Shown here: positions 34,535-48,685 of the stretch, one piece after another | How the letters are laid out: the number at the start of each line of letters is the position of its first letter | Position numbering within the stretch: the first letter of the stretch is position 1 | DNA from: Coenobita brevimanus | Taxonomy: Eukaryota; Arthropoda; Malacostraca; Decapoda; Coenobitidae | Assembly (NCBI GenBank): GCA_032717465.1 | Contig: CM064671.1 | Span: forward strand, 56,329,394-56,393,393 | Direction of reading: 5' to 3' | DNA: 64,000 nt | The notes under the pieces: generated by a model | What the model saw: only the letters and a program-made list of their open reading frames with translations | What the model was told of the DNA's origin: nothing | Database searches by the model: none | Made by a program: the position numbers and the translations under genes

Positions 34535-36999
34535 CTATTGCATTCTGCCCGGACTGACGACGCTGGTCTAGAATGCGAGCTATTTGCGGAATCGTTTAAT
34601 CTCACCCAGTTGGTAAAGCAACCAACCAGAATACCTGATAACCCTGACCATAATGCCCATCTCTTGGATTTATTCTTGACAAATAATCCAGATCAATACA
34701 GGATAGAGGTACTGTCACCACTTGGATCCTCTGACCACAATCTCATCAAAGCCTCATTAGTTAACCCTCCTACACCTCCCCATTCCGAACCTGTCAGGGT
34801 GACCCGATGGCACTTTGACAGGGCAGACTGGGATGGATTTAGAAATTATCTTGCTGATGTTCCATGGCAGTCTTTCTTCTCTAGTGATCCCAATTCTACC
34901 CAGTCCCACATTTGTGACTTAATACTAGCTGGTATGGATTTATTCATACCAAGTCAACAATTCACTAAAAGATCAAACTCTCCAAAATGGTTTGATGGCA
35001 ATTGTGCCAGAGCAACAGCCCAAAAGTCATTAGCATATAACTCTTACTTAAAATCAAAAACACCTGAATCACTCTCCCAATTTAAAATTGCTAGAAATCA
35101 TGCAAAAGCTGTATTAAATCTATCCAAATCAAACTTTCTTCAAAAGCAAGCATCAAAACTACTTAACAACCCTAATGACAATAGAATATTCTGGTCAACT
35201 CTTAATTCTTTCAATAATAACTTTAACAAGTCATCTTCCATTCCCCCACTAAAATCTTCAGATGGCAATATTACAAATGACCCACGTGGGAAAGCAGATA
35301 TCTTTGCTAGTACCTTTGCAAGAAACTCTACCATAGATGATACCAGCCAGAATGTCTCAGTACTGGAACTTGATTCTCCCGAAATTGCCCCACTTAAAAT
35401 ACAGACAAGATTTGTAAAATCCATCCTAGACAATTTACCTACCAACAAAGCTCCAGGTCCAGATGGAATTCCGCCAATTGTTTTGAAAAAGTGTTCCCCT
35501 GAACTTGCCTCTGTCCTAGCTAAATTATTCAGACTATGCATACGTACTTCTTTATTCCCAAATTCATGGAAAGAAGCCAATATCCACCCAGTTCCGAAGA
35601 AAGGAAGTTCGTCTGACCCCTCCAATTACAGACCAATAGCTATCACATCTTCTCTTGGTAAGGTATTTGAAACTTTAATTAATAAGCATATTGTTAAACA
35701 TCTTGAATCCAACAACTTAATTAATGATAGACAATACGGTTTTCGCCACGAAAGATCCACCATTGACATACTCAATCTCTTAACTCATACCATCCATCAA
35801 TCAATTGATCTTTTTGGAGAAACTCATGCAGTAGCTCTTGATATCTCTAAAGCTTTCGACAGAGTATGGCACCGTTCCCTGCTGTCCAAACTCCCTTGCT
35901 ATGGACTAACGTCTTTTGTTCCTTTGATTTCTTCTTATCTTAGTGACAGGAAAATAAGAGTAAAAGTAGATGATGTATATTCGAATTTCCACTCAATTAA
36001 CACCGGCGTGCCGCAGGGATCAGTTCTGGCGCCAACCCTATTTCTGGTTCATATTAATGATCTCTTATCTGTCACTCACAATCCCATTCACTCATATGCA
36101 GATGACTCAACACTACATAGTTCATTCACACTCAGACATCCATTTACAAAGTCTAATATCTCTACCTCTCAACTCAATACAGCCATCTCCATAAATGAAG
36201 ATCTATCTACAATCAGTGAATGGGGACAAAACAACCTTGTCTCTTTTAATGCTAGTAAAACTAAATATATACAGTTTACCAATAGACAGATATTGCCAGA
36301 CTCGTACATTACCTTCAGTGCTACTAATATTCCCATCTCCAAAAGTATTGAAATTCTTGGTGTCTCACTTAACAGTGCCCTCAGCTGGACCTCTCATGTC
36401 AGATCACTTGCTAAAACCGCCTCAAAGAAACTTGGATTATTGTACAGAGTCCGTAACTTCTTCGCCGATGAGCAGTTAGCTATAATTTATAAGAGTCATG
36501 TGCGCTCTCAGCTTGAATATTGCTCACCCTTGTGGAATGGTTGTGGAGAGGTTGCATTAAGGCAACTAGACAAAATTCAGAATAAAGCTGTTAGAATCAT
36601 TAACAACCCTGCCATTACATATAAACTACCTCCCTGCAAGTAAGAAGGAATGTTGCCTCCTTGCATTATTTTACAGATATTTTTTTGGCAAATGCTCAGA
36701 CGAAGTTGCGTCCATGGTGCCACCTCTCCATGCCTTCCCTCGTGCTACATGGGCATCTGGTAGCGCTCATGACTGGAATGTCACTCAACCATATTGCAGA
36801 ACTTCTGCCTATCAGAATTCTTTCATTCCCCGAACTGCATCTCTCTGGAACTCGCTTCCCCAGAGTTGTTTTCCTCCAAATTTCAACCTACAACTCTTCA
36901 AGTCTAACTGTTACAGATATTTTATGAACAGAGGACACCAGTAATCTGGTGTATGGATTATTTTTTTTTCTCCATTTGTTTTTCCTTCCTCCGTTCTGT

Positions 37000-37043
<44 letters not shown>
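34535..37043 (+). mobile_element. LINE E (CR1/Jockey-like), 5'-truncated, with poly(A)
   Basis: A long 701-codon frame (34538-36643) starts within the endonuclease (QPTRIPDNPDHNAHLLDLFL, SPLGSSDHNLIK). It runs through a complete RT: APGPDGIPP near residue 306, NYRPIAITSSLGKVFE, ALDISKAFDRVWH near 433, TGVPQGSVLAPTLF near 489 and catalytic SYADD near 518. The frame breaks near 36640, and the C-terminus (VPPLHAFPRATWASGSAHDW) continues in another frame to 36944. A 40-base A-tract at 37004-37043 is the poly(A) tail. This is the most intact RT of the window and looks the youngest. A second, poorer copy of its 3' end is at 43505-44200. Confidence 0.88.
34538..36944 (+). pseudogene. LINE E reverse transcriptase ORF (frameshift near the C-terminus)
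   Basis: The open stretch covers the endonuclease end and the whole RT with intact FDRVW, PQGSV and YADD boxes. The frame is lost just after KLPPCK at 36643, where LPPLKV-type sequence would normally lead into the C-terminal domain. The apparent start codon is only the first in-frame start after the 5' truncation. With no promoter and no complete endonuclease it cannot mobilise by itself. Confidence 0.85.
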
Positions 37044-37045
<2 letters not shown>

Positions 37046-38529
37046 GCACATGAACACACATGAGTGGACTGAATTGATCTTACATGGTTTGGCATGGTTT
37101 TGATTAATGTTACTGCCTCCTTTGTAAAAGACAGAAAAACAAAAACAAGCTTTGTAATGACATGGTTGAATGGGAAAAGCCTGCATGAACCTTTTTGACC
37201 TACTTTTGAATAATATTTCTGCCTCCTTTATGAAAGGGAAAGAAGCCTTGTCATAACGAGGTTGAAAAGGAAATGCCCGAATTTGCCTGATGAAACCTGA
37301 CTTGATGTGACTTATTTAAATAAAAATAAGATGAACCACAGCCCATAAAGCTTTCCCTGCCAATAAAACCGAAAAAAAAAAAAGCCAAAACATAATAACG
37401 TTTTATACTGGCGTGCCTTGTGATACTGCGTATGAACTATAACCTGAATGAATGTAACTGCTTGAATTAACTGAACCCTTTGAAAGTGGTGGGCTTCTCA
37501 GAGCTCCCTAAATAGTTTAGTATTAGAATTTAAAAAAATATAATCTTACCACAATGTTTGTAAATGTTCTGGAACCGGAGATTTTCGTAGACTGAGTAAA
37601 ACCGTCTGATGCTGGCGGGAAAAATTAATTCCCATATTCCAGCCACTCATTAACGGGAACGGCTCTTAGTTTTCCGGAGTAGCACAAACATATTTAAATT
37701 GTTTTGTTTAAACCTACAATAGCAAGGAACTTGTTCACAGCAGCGAAATAATTTGTAAAGATATTCTTAAACTATGTTGCTGAAGGAATTCCTCTCTCTA
37801 AAGAAGATGCCATGATAAAACGATTAATATTTTTATAACTTATGCTGTTGACTGTAGTGTTCGATTTTTAGATATTTATACTCGCAGTAATCGAATATTA
37901 TTTAATTCAGCACAAACGATCCATACATCGCCAATGAATTTAGCATCGGATTATCATTTTCATAACCTCAACAATAAGGGCATTATGTGGCACCTTCTCA
38001 TTAACGCACTTTGGCATCCTGAATTTATAGAACTCTGTTGTTTGACACCACACCTTTTGAGGTGTGGCGCGACACAGTATCTTTCACGTGCCTGTCCTTA
38101 CTGGGCAACGAGTCCTCTTCCTACACCTTACCAACACCATCCCTTCCCTACCCTCGCACTTGTACTGTATCCCTTTATCTAGTTCTACATCTTCCTCTTT
38201 TCCTAAGCACCTATCTCTCCTTAACTCTCCTAGTCGCAGGCCTGTGCAATTGTCGGGAACAGTTTGTCAATTCACTTAATTCACATTATGATCTTTACTT
38301 AATATGTCATAAACGGATACATGATATACATTCAATTCAGAGATTCGTCAGTTAATTTCCTAAACTAACTAATATTTAATCAAGTTGATCCCAAAACTAT
38401 TACACTATAGCCTACATGAATGCCTCTCTGCGATATTGTATCCTTATATTGTCATGTAGGGCTCTGTTTACATATATAAAACCAATGAAACAAATGTTTT
38501 TTTTTGACATACTGTTAAGTCGGAAATTC
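37044..38529. other. Intergenic, no gene recognised
   Basis: Contains the degenerate TGAATGA-type repeat noted above. Otherwise AT-rich unique sequence. The open frames at 37934-38355 are compositional. Confidence 0.45.
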
Positions 38530-41500
38530 TAAAGCTCATATAGGATGTCCATGTTGACATGTCTCCTTGTACTGTCTTGTCCGGCATGCTCGAAGTTTCA
38601 TTTGTATCCGGCAAACGTCACCGTTGTTCGTCATAGCCCTCTGAGCCTGAGAACCATCCACCAAAGGTCTCAGTTGTGGAACTTTCTGTCGACCATTCTC
38701 CTGTTCCCTTTGCCCTATAGGCTCTGGGGTCTAGCCAGGTGGAGGCTGAAGTTGATGGTTCGCTTATGGTTCAGTCCCCACCTGGGGATGGTGTTGCACA
38801 GACTTTTGGTGCTTCAGTTCTGCCACATAGCATCTCTTCCTCACTGTGTTCTGGTCCTGTGGACTCTACTTCTACTTCTGGGGCTTCTGGTGGTTGCACT
38901 GGCCATCCTACATCAACCTGGGCGGCATCCAAGCCAACCTCCAAGCAAGCTGTTGTTCAGGCTCAGAGGAGTGTTGTAAAATTTTCTTTTTTCTCATCCT
39001 CACGTTTGCCCTCGGAGGTTCGGCATGGGGTGCAGGTTCTTGGTGCTGGGCAGTCTCTTCCTAAGGGCCTTCCTAAGTATGAATCCAAACCTGCTCGCCC
39101 ATCCAGAGTTGTACAGTCCTGCACCTTATCCTGATCCTCCCTCCAGTATGGGTTCTATCATTCATTGTAACTGTCAGGGTTTACGATCTAGCCGTGAGGA
39201 ACTGTGTCATCTTGTTGTGCAGTTTTGTTCTATAAGCATGAGCATCCAGGAGACCATGGTTGGTGATGTTCTTTCTTCTGTTCCTTCTGGCTACCATACC
39301 TTTTATTTTGATACTGTACTAGGTCAATGTAGTCATGAAGGTGCTGCTATTTTCCTTCGCCAGGACCGTTCGTCTGGACCTTTCCACTCCCCGGCAGGCC
39401 GTTGCTGTCCAGGGTGTTTATATGCCATAAGTATACAGTTTGTAGTCTATCTTCCTCTTCGTGCTACTGTCGAAATGGAGGATATGGAATACCTTATTCA
39501 TGACCTTCCTTCTCCCTTTGTGTTATCAGTGGATAGTAATGGTCATCAACCACTATAGGGTGAGAGTGAGGCCAACCCTTAATGTGTTATGCTGGCTTCC
39601 TTAGTAGAAGATGAGAAGATGGATGTTTTTAACTCCAATGAGGTGACTTATTCCCATGCCCAGACTGGAACTTTTACTGCTGTTGATTTGTCCTTGTGCT
39701 CAGCAGATGATGTTCTAGACTTTAACTGGGATGTGCTGCCAGACCTGTATGGCAGTGACCATATCCCATTACTTTTATCTGTTGCGGAGGGTGACCTCAG
39801 CCTTGTCTTCCTCGCCGGGGTCTGGATAAAGCAGACTGACTAGTTTTCATGGAATTAATTTCCATTACCTTTCTGTCAATGAGTTTGGCTGTATTTCTGA
39901 GGCAGTGTCTTATTTCATTGACGAGTTGCACTCAGCAGCCCTGTTATCTATTCCAAAACGAGGGGTCAATTTCCTAAACTTCTGATTCCTTGGTGGAACC
40001 CTTAGTGCAGTTCCGCAATGAGAGCCAAACAAACCGCCTTCTCTCGACTATGTCGCCACCATGGGGATCCAAAGTATATGGTGGCATATTGGTGGGCACG
40101 AACTCATATGAGGTGGGTTTTAGAGGAGTTCAGACATTCATCCTAGAAGGGTTATGTTTCCTCCATCAGTTGGAGGACTTCTCTCACTCAAGTGGGGTAC
40201 ATGGTAAGGAGAATTTTTGGTAAATTTGCTATTTTCTCCCCTCCTCTCTTATCTGCAGCAGGTGAAAAGTGGCTGATCCTTTTGCTGTTGCAGAGTTGCA
40301 TGTTGATCATTTTGCCAATGTCACAAAAGGATATAGATTCGTCTTCGGCTTGCCACCGTCGGCGCCTAGAATATCGTGGTCTCAGTTTTGCCTCTTCTGG
40401 AGGGGAGGCTTATAATATCCCTTTTTCTGTTTCTGAACTCCAGGTAGCTCTGTCACAATACCATGATTCCTCTCCTGGCTGTGATGATAATCATTCCTTA
40501 TGCATTTTTATGGTCTCTGTCTGCTGTCTGATGAGTTCCTTTCGTTTTTGTTTAATTAGATCTGATGTACTGGTGAGTTTCTGGCTTCTGGGGGTATTAC
40601 TGTTGTTATCTCCATCCCTATACGAGATAAGGACCACCCACAGGCAACGAATTATCAGTCCATTTCTCTGACTTCTTGTATATGTTAGGTCTTGGAAAAG
40701 ATGGTCAATGGTCGACTTGTGTGGTTTTTGGAGAAAGGTGACTTCTTATCCCCTGTCAAGTATGCTTTTCGTAAAATGTGATCTACCTCTGATGTCCTGC
40801 TGTCGTTGGAATCTTCGGTCTGTGAAGCCCTTTCTACTTACCAACACCAGGTCACGGTCTTTTTTGATCTCGGAAAGGCATATGACACTGCTTGGCATCA
40901 TGGCATTTTATTTTCTCTTCATGAGATTGGACTTCATGGTCACTTGCCTGTTTATATTAAGTAATTTTTATTTAACCATTTCATAAGGGTGAGTGTGGGA
41001 GGAGTGCTTTCAAATGCCCGTGCACCTGAAGATGGGGTACCACAGAGGAGTAACCTTAGTGTTCCTCTTTGCAGTGGCCATCAACAGTGTAATCAGTGTA
41101 CCTCCAGATGGTGTATGTGGCTCACTGCCGTATATGTAGATGATCTTTCAATTTCTGTTACTGCCTCTAGAATATCTCTGATAAAGAGGAAGTTGCAGCT
41201 GACCTTTTATAGAATTTCTGTGTATGCTGAGTCTCGTGGTTTCTGTTTTTCTTTTACAAAACAGTGGTTATGCATTTTCTTTCGTGTTTGAGGGGTTCAC
41301 CCAGACCCTGACTTGTATCTCAATGCTTGGAAGAGACTCGGTTTCTTAGTCCTCTATTTGACTGACGACTAACTAGGGTTCCTCATATTTGTGATGTGAA
41401 GGCACCCCTTATTATATCCTTGAGTCTTCTGAGGGTTTTGAATCATAATCTTAGGGTACTGACTGTCAGACCCTCCCCCTCTTGCATAGGTCCCTTATCC

Positions 41501-43330
41501 TTCCCAAACTTAAAGATGGGTGTGGGATCTGTTTCTCTGCAACAGATACCCGTCTCCAGATGTTAGATTCAGCAGATCATGCTGATGTATGTGTGGACGT
41601 GGGGCTTTCAGTTCATCCCCGATTTCAAGTTTGTTCGATGCTGATGCCCTCCCTTTGAATTTACGCCACCATTTTTTTTTTTAATGTGTCTGACTCTGGG
41701 CAAAGGCTTCAGGGCCTGTTTCTCGGGGGCAGTGACCTATCCCAAGGCCCAGTAGTCCTCCTACACCTCCACATATCACCACATCGGCGCTAATACCCAC
41801 CATCCATATTGAAGACATGCTAGGGCTGTCTCATACAGGATTGGTGTGTTGGTATTAGCGGGGGTATTTTTACGACATGTCGTTGGGTCATCTGGTAGAT
41901 CAGAAAAGGCTGCTTTTAGGAAATTCAAATCCTTATACTGTTCCCTGCCCCAGCCGGGACTCGATCCTGGGCCCAATAGGACTGCAGGCCGCCTCTCAAC
42001 CGATTCAGCCACCGCCTTTCCCATTTGTTGATGATGAGGTGTTGGTATCGTCTTCACTGTCTCCCGGACTCAGGACCTTGTGCCATGATCTCCCAGGATT
42101 CCCGATCTTTTGTTTATGACACTCGTCCTAGTTTACTGAAGCCCTTTGGTTACAGGGTCCAGTCTGTTCTGTTACCTCTCTCTGTTCCAAGACTGGCAGT
42201 TTGTCCACACCAGATCCCGAGAGTTGGAATTAGGCTACTTCCCCGTGCGATATTTTGTAGGTCCGTTGTTGGTAAATAGAACTCATTTCCTTCTCAGATG
42301 TCCCTCTCTCTCGTTTTAGAACATGCTCAACTCATCGGGGTTCTGTCCCTGTCTGTGCTTACGGATCTAAGACTGTTTCTGGGGGTGGCTTTGGTGTCGT
42401 CTTCCCTTCCTTCAGTTGAGGTGGAAGCCTTGGTATTCAGTAAATACAGCGGAACTGATTGCGATTTTATATGCTCTCCAAATCATGTTTACTCTCCCTA
42501 AATCTGTTTTGTGATTTTAATGACTCCAGCAGTGCTCTATCTGCACTGGAGTCATTTAATTCATTCCAGTCACTGGTTTTATCAATTTTAGTGTGTCATC
42601 GCCGTTGTGTGGACTTTTGTTAGGTTCTTGGTTATTTAGGGGTATCGAGGACTGAGCGGGCATATCTGCTGGCTAAAGCATCATTGGCTCGTTCTCCTGC
42701 AACTATGGGATGCCATCCTCCTCTGCATCGGATGCCTGAATGTGATTTTTACCCTTTTAAAACGAAGCAAGTTTGGTATTATTGGCAAGACTGCTGGGAT
42801 GCGGTTAAGCCTAGCAAGATGCATCTTATTTGTGGCGAGGTTGGCTCCTGGACTTACCAAGGATTGTCTCACCGTTAAGAGACTGCTTTGTGCCGTTTGA
42901 GACTTGGCCACACCAGGGTGTCACATGGATTTTTAATGAAAGCTCTACCCCTCCATTCTGTGATTGTTTAATCCTCCTGACTGCTCAGGACTTGCTGGTG
43001 GAGTGCCCCATTCTTGGGGATTTATGCCATCAGTGTCTTTCTGAGCACCAGGCAGGTGATGGGTTGTACCGTCTTTCATCAGTGCCTGGGGAGATGGCTT
43101 GCAGTATGGAAGGATGAACCATCAGCTGTGTGGTGGCAGTTGGACTGCAACATAAGATTTAGTATTCAATGTTTCGTTTTGTTTTTAGTGTTTGTTTTTT
43201 GGTGCTTTAGTGATTCTAGTGTTTTTCTGTGTTTTAGTATTTTCCCTTAATTTTTAGTTTACCTGTTGTCTTTTAACTTGATACCTGGCGGCATATGACC
43301 TTAGTAGTTCCGGCGCCAGATTTTTGTTGT
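38530..43330 (+). mobile_element. LINE F, I-clade with RNase H, heavily decayed
   Basis: An ORF1 tail is seen at 38545-39134. ORF2 begins near 39148 with the endonuclease (IIHCNCQGLRSSREELCHLV, SIQETMV, then SDHIPLLLS at about 39753). The RT keeps FFDLGKAYDTAWHHGIL (about 40860-40910), VPQRSNLSVPL and catalytic YVDD (about 41131-41145). An RNase H region follows near 42340-42700 (YGSKTVSGGGFGVVFPS, ERAYLLAKASL), then GEVGSWTYQGLSHR and LVECP at the C-terminus. The RNase H domain is the reason for the I-clade call. There are dozens of stops and shifts. A SINE sits inside at 41673-42027. Confidence 0.82.
41673..42027 (-). mobile_element. tRNA-derived SINE, family 1, inside LINE F
   Basis: On the minus strand the head has a pol III A box (TGGCTGAATCGG) and B box (GGATCGAGTCC) about 40 bases apart. 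The body ends in GGGCCTTGGG...CCCAGAGTCAGACACATTAA and a poly(A) (T-run at 41673-41685 on the plus strand). LINE F coding texture resumes on both sides. A second 3' copy lies at 54852-54975. Confidence 0.82.
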
Positions 43331-43504
43331 ATTTAATCAGTCAGTCATAGGATGTTAAATGGATGATGTCTGTTCAAGATGCAAGAAGCAGGACAAATGA
43401 GCGTCCAGTTAGTGATTGTGCCGAATGGAAGACAGGGATCTCAAAGGGAAGGTTGTCTTGCCTAAAGCCGGATGTCTGGCCACGCTGGTTATGTTTTCCT
43501 TCCT
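43331..43504. other. Junction between LINE F and LINE E copy 2
   Basis: Short transitional sequence, no motif recognised. Confidence 0.4.
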
Positions 43505-44200
43505 CAGAAGAATGGCAGAACTGAAGTATTTGTTACGGTTGAGTCATGAGTCAGTTTCCTCAGTTGGACCTCTCAAATTAGATCATTTGCTGAAACCACT
43601 TAAAACTTGGGTTATATTGTACAGAATCTGTAACTACGTCACTGATGAGCAGTTTGCAATAATTAATACATCATGTGAGCCCTCAGCTGGAACACTGCTA
43701 ACCCTTGTGGATTGGATGTGGAGAGGTTGCGCTAAAACAACTGAACAAAAACCAGAACAAAGTCTTAAGAATTATTAATAACCTTATTATTACAGATGAA
43801 CTACTTCCTCTAAAAGTAAGATGGAATGTTGCCTCCCTTGCATTCCTTTACAGATACTTTTATGGCAAATGCTCAGACGAAGTTGCATCCATTGTGCCAC
43901 CTCTCCACGCCTTACTCCGTACTGCATGGGTATTTAGTAGTGCTCATGACTTTACCGTCACACTGCCATATTGCAGAACTTCTACCTACCAGAATTCTAT
44001 TATTCCCAGGGCTGCATCTGTTTTTTACTCGCGTCTCCAGAATAATTTCCTCTTTCCACTTACAACAGTTGAAATCCAACAGTTACAGATTTTTTTTATG
44101 AATGGAGGATACCTGTAATCTGGTGTATGGATCATTCTTTAAGCTTGAATTCCTTCCTCTCTTCATCTTTTGTTTAAAAAAATGATTAAAATATCCCAAA
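43505..44200 (+). mobile_element. LINE E, copy 2, 3' fragment
   Basis: It reads NYVTDEQFAIIN and CGEVALKQLNKNQNKVLRII, then WNVASLAFLYRYFYGKCSDE, the same C-terminal sequence as LINE E at 36450-36944. The frame changes twice in its first half, and the end is A-rich without a long poly(A). It begins in the RT palm/thumb region. Confidence 0.82.
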
Positions 44201-44762
44201 GAAAAAAAAGAAAAGAATCCTATGATACAAATTTATGTCCCAAAGCAAGGCATTTCTTGACATACGTGACGTTTTTTATTTACCATCTAGGCCTCACTTA
44301 CCATGCTATGATCTGCCTATTAGATTACGTTAATTTCGTGAGGTAACCTGAACCAGGCTCGTAAACTTAATGTTTCATTTTTAGTAAGGAACACTTTAAC
44401 TCCACGTTTGAACATAACTGTGTTACTTTCCTTTTTTTTTTTCTTTTTTTCTTTTGTAATGTTTCCAGTTAATAGATACTGTATATTCTTCAATGCCACA
44501 GTGGTGTTGAGTGTAAACCATAAAGAAGAAGAGTTAGCATCACACTCAGATACCGTACGGCAGATGGCATAACATCAGTGTGCTATTCTACTTGCTACAA
44601 AACAGGAAACTGAAAACTCCATAAGAAAATTATGACTCAGTCTAGAGAGTGCTTATTGCATGTATAATTTTGGGGTACCAGTGGAAAATATGTATAAATG
44701 CAATTTATGGATTTGATATTTAAGGGAGATAAGAAACTGTGACCCAGACAAAAATTAAAGAT

Positions 44763-44863
<101 letters not shown>

Positions 44864-46852
44864 TTCTGAGCGTTCAGTGTCTTGGAGTATATAAATTTTC
44901 ATCACTGGCAGCATTTTCCCTCAGAAAACCATTCAGTCTGTTCAAAGTTTCACCTATGATTGTACTGCAGTTCGAGTACTTCATCTTTCAATTTCTGCAT
45001 TAAACGTCCTTCGATTTGTGTCACTGCAACGTATTATATTTCTTTATCGGTTAATAACCAGAAACCTTAATCCCGTAAGGTGTGTCCATAAACATAATGC
45101 TCCTTGTCGCTTTGTTATCTGCCATTTGACTGCTGTCCCATCAGTTCGTATCCCTCTCATTCATATATCTTTCCATTCCATCTCGCCATATATCCTTGGT
45201 CTCACCCACATCCTCTAGACCTTAGTCACATACATTCTTCAAGTCAGTCTCTCATTTTTCATTCTCTCTACATAGGCAAACAGCATTGGAGTACAGTATT
45301 TTCTTAACTGTTTCGGTCACATCCACATCACTACCACAATGCTCCTTTCCTTCATTTCTCTCGCCCACTGCCCATGCAACTTCATATGCGCCTCTCAGAT
45401 CACTCATTTTCACTGCTATCACTCTTGACTTGATTCCTGCCAACAGGGAATCATTTTTGAAGATCACAAAAATTTAACTTTCTAATGTCGCAGGCATTGA
45501 TCTCTTCAGTTTGGGGATGCATTAATTATGGCATTTCTGGTAAAATTGGATTGTTTTATTAATCTCAGAAGACCCTCCTCCCCATAAAAGGATTTGTCGA
45601 TGGTAAAACTAATCTTTACAGTTTCTGAAATCCCTTCTTAATCGCATATAAAAAGATTGTGACTTAACTTTGTCTTACACATTGATTTATTTTCTTGCCC
45701 CCGTCACATGAATTTACCCTAATTACTACAGATCCCTCATTAGTACAAATGGTCTCTTAGCTGAATACAATGATCTAACATTATCTAGAATGCAGTAAAA
45801 ATGACGTTCGAGATATTCACAATATCTTTCTCCCTTACAAGGGTTATATTGTCAAAGAAGGAGTGAACAGAAAACTCTTGTACAAGAAATGTAAGAAAAG
45901 AAACGCTCTCTGAATGTGAATTTTTGTTTACATTTCACTAAGAAAGACGTCAAGAAAACACTTTCACGTGCTCAGTAAATGAATTTGCTCACAGATATGA
46001 ACTCTTGATTTAATAGCATCTTCCTACTGAACAACTGAATACAACCCATCTGATATTTATATGCAGGCCTGGATCCAGCACTTAAGAAAATGGAGCGTTA
46101 TTCCTGGCGGAAGTACCAAAAGTCTGAGGTCATACTGATTCATTATGAAATCCCTTTCTTTTTAAAAGTATTCCATCATTGCATTGTAAGAAAATCATCA
46201 CACGTAATTGGAAAAAAGAAAATTTCATTCAATATCAGCAATCATTGGCCTGTTGAAAATAGAGGGGTGTTCTCTTCTTGCACCCCACGTCATCTTTAAC
46301 CAAAATCCTTGCCTGCATTACTAATGTGTTCCATTTACGAATATAATTACAGACTAAGATGGTATACTGTGGACATACATAAATCACCATTTGTCCCCTA
46401 GTACGTAGCGTTAATAACATCTCACTTCACAATGAATACATCTTATTCACGTAGTTTTTATTTTTTTTGTAATTACTTGTGAGGATGAAATAGTCTTAGA
46501 AGGGAAGAGAGGCATGACCCGTACCATGCTGCGACGCCTCATTTCCACAACGACATTTCCGACATCTTCACTGATAAAATATATCAATAGCGATTGCCAT
46601 GATCTCTGTCTGTATATGCCGCTTCGAGTGAAGAAATGCTAAGAAGCTTCTAGCTGTTTAGGAGCTATATACATTCGTCTGCATCTGGCTTTACATATTG
46701 ATAGTGAAGCGCATGTACTTGTGTCATGCAAGCGTGTGCATGTTTTAACGCTCCCTACAAACATATCTTAACTGAGCAGTACATTAAAGAAGGCATCAAT
46801 GTATAATACTAACGAGTAACATTTCAGAAAACAACCTTTACTTTTTATTGAA

Positions 46853-46883
<31 letters not shown>

Positions 46884-46968
46884 TATTCCGGGATCTATAT
46901 ATCAGTCTATCTATCCATCCATTTATCTACATCTATATCTATCTACTGTATATTATAGTTAGATAGAT

Positions 46969-46970
<2 letters not shown>

Positions 46971-47047
<77 letters not shown>
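46971..47047. repeat. (AT)n microsatellite
   Basis: AT repeat flanked by ATCT/GATA-type units at 46900-46970. Confidence 0.95.
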
Positions 47048-47048
<1 letters not shown>

Positions 47049-47269
47049 TGTATATATAAACTTGAAGTACATCAACCTTTCGTGTTATTAAAAGTTTTTA
47101 GCATGGCTAAAAAGGCGTTTCTTTCCTTCCATCCTCTTCTGTCTTGCTTTCCTTCATTCTTTCCTCTTCCTTCTGCCTGTGGGTGACTCTACACTGAGTG
47201 ACAAGCCAAATGGTTTCCTGAACACCAGGAAACCATTTATTACGCTGGGTGGTAACCATATAACCAAAT

Positions 47270-47500
47270 TTTGGCGCCTGGTGGTTTAGTGGGTAATTAT
47301 TGCACTCCAGTCGGATTGGACCGGTGAAGGTTTATATCCAAGGGATGGTTGGGGTTGATTGCTCATGTAATGCCACTCAGGGATGAGTGAGGCTGGTCAC
47401 TCTCATCTTAAATGTCGGGACCAACTGCCTAGCCCCGGACTCCTACGCTCCTCATGGGGCAATGTAGGATTGGATGATGGATGGATGGATGGATGGAAAA
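47270..47500 (+). mobile_element. tRNA-derived SINE, family 2
   Basis: A head with A box (TGGTTTAGTGGG) and B box (GGTTTATATCC) about 40 bases apart, a unique body, and a GGATGGATGGATGG tail at 47470-47496. Both boxes match pol III consensus closely. No TSD was identified. Confidence 0.7.
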
Positions 47501-48248
47501 AGGCGTAGCCGACTAAGTTTGAAGGTGGAATGAGACGTAGTGGTTCGAGTAGAAAGCAAATAGAGATGGTTCAGGAGTGTGTGAGAACGCGAGATAGGGA
47601 GGATTATAAGGCTTGGGAAATGACAAGGAACTGTGCTAACACTGGAAGATTTTCAGAGGAGTTAATGGCTCCCTTGTTTTTGTGCGGTGGACTAATAGTT
47701 TTCACATTTGCTCTACCTGATAGGTGATGAACAACGCTTACATGTCGTGGTTATGACAGTGAGGTGAGGATTTCGGGGATCTGACAGGTAAGTGAATAGG
47801 ATTTTGCCCCATTTTACCGGACCTGTTGCCGATAGTTTGTCTGTCTTGTAATTTATTGCCCTCTGGACCCCGGACCCTTCTTCATCCTCATCCCTGGTTG
47901 GGAAAAGGGAGGGCGGGATGATGATAATGACGGTGGGATTAAAAGTAACTGAAACAATATCAAAATCACTGGGCTGTAGGATTAAGTAATTCTTCAAATA
48001 ATTAACTATTTTTCCTAAATGCCGAATGAAAAAAAACAAAGGCGGAACAACTATGAGAATTCTCCTTTCGAAATAGTACTGAATAAAAGAAATCTCAGCT
48101 TGTGTTTGGTTCATTTCAGTTGTGCAGACAGACTGCACTTAGGAGACAGAGGTAAAGTCTGAATAAAATGAAAGAGAAAGGTTAAAAGAAAAAAGGGCGA
48201 GAATGAGTTTAAATGAACGGGTGTTGTATGTTAATTGTTAAGGAAAAA

Positions 48249-48299
<51 letters not shown>

Positions 48300-48591
48300 G
48301 AATCAGAGGAAGCATTATGAGTTAATGTGACGAAAATCTTCTGTCCAACGTGTTTCGAAGAGGTCTACGTGCTAAACCTCCCCAAAAATAACAGATGTAC
48401 CCAACACATAGGCGAATAAATCCAGTGATAAGTTAGCAACTGCACAGGGATAAAGAAGGTGGGGAGTCTGCAAAGAACATCTAATTTCGTTTTCTAAAAG
48501 AAATGTGTGATTTCTCAACGACTTATGAAGGCACAAAAGGCACCGAAATTTTGAAAAAAATAAATTTAGGGATCACTTTTTGTTGCTGATA

Positions 48592-48685
<94 letters not shown>

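Noticed and set aside
38038..38355. 105-residue plus-strand frame between LINE E and LINE F
   Set aside because: Composition-driven, in pyrimidine-rich DNA, and lacks motifs or splice context.
41960..42027. tRNA-like A and B boxes here, at 47270 and at 59322 as possible tRNA genes
   Set aside because: Each continues into a SINE body, and none gives a convincing cloverleaf with anticodon and paired acceptor stem.
45252..45467. Minus-strand frame VIAVKMSDLRGAYEVAWAVG as a possible gene
   Set aside because: No domain, splice sites or partner segments recognised. It may be a LINE fragment but the support is too thin.
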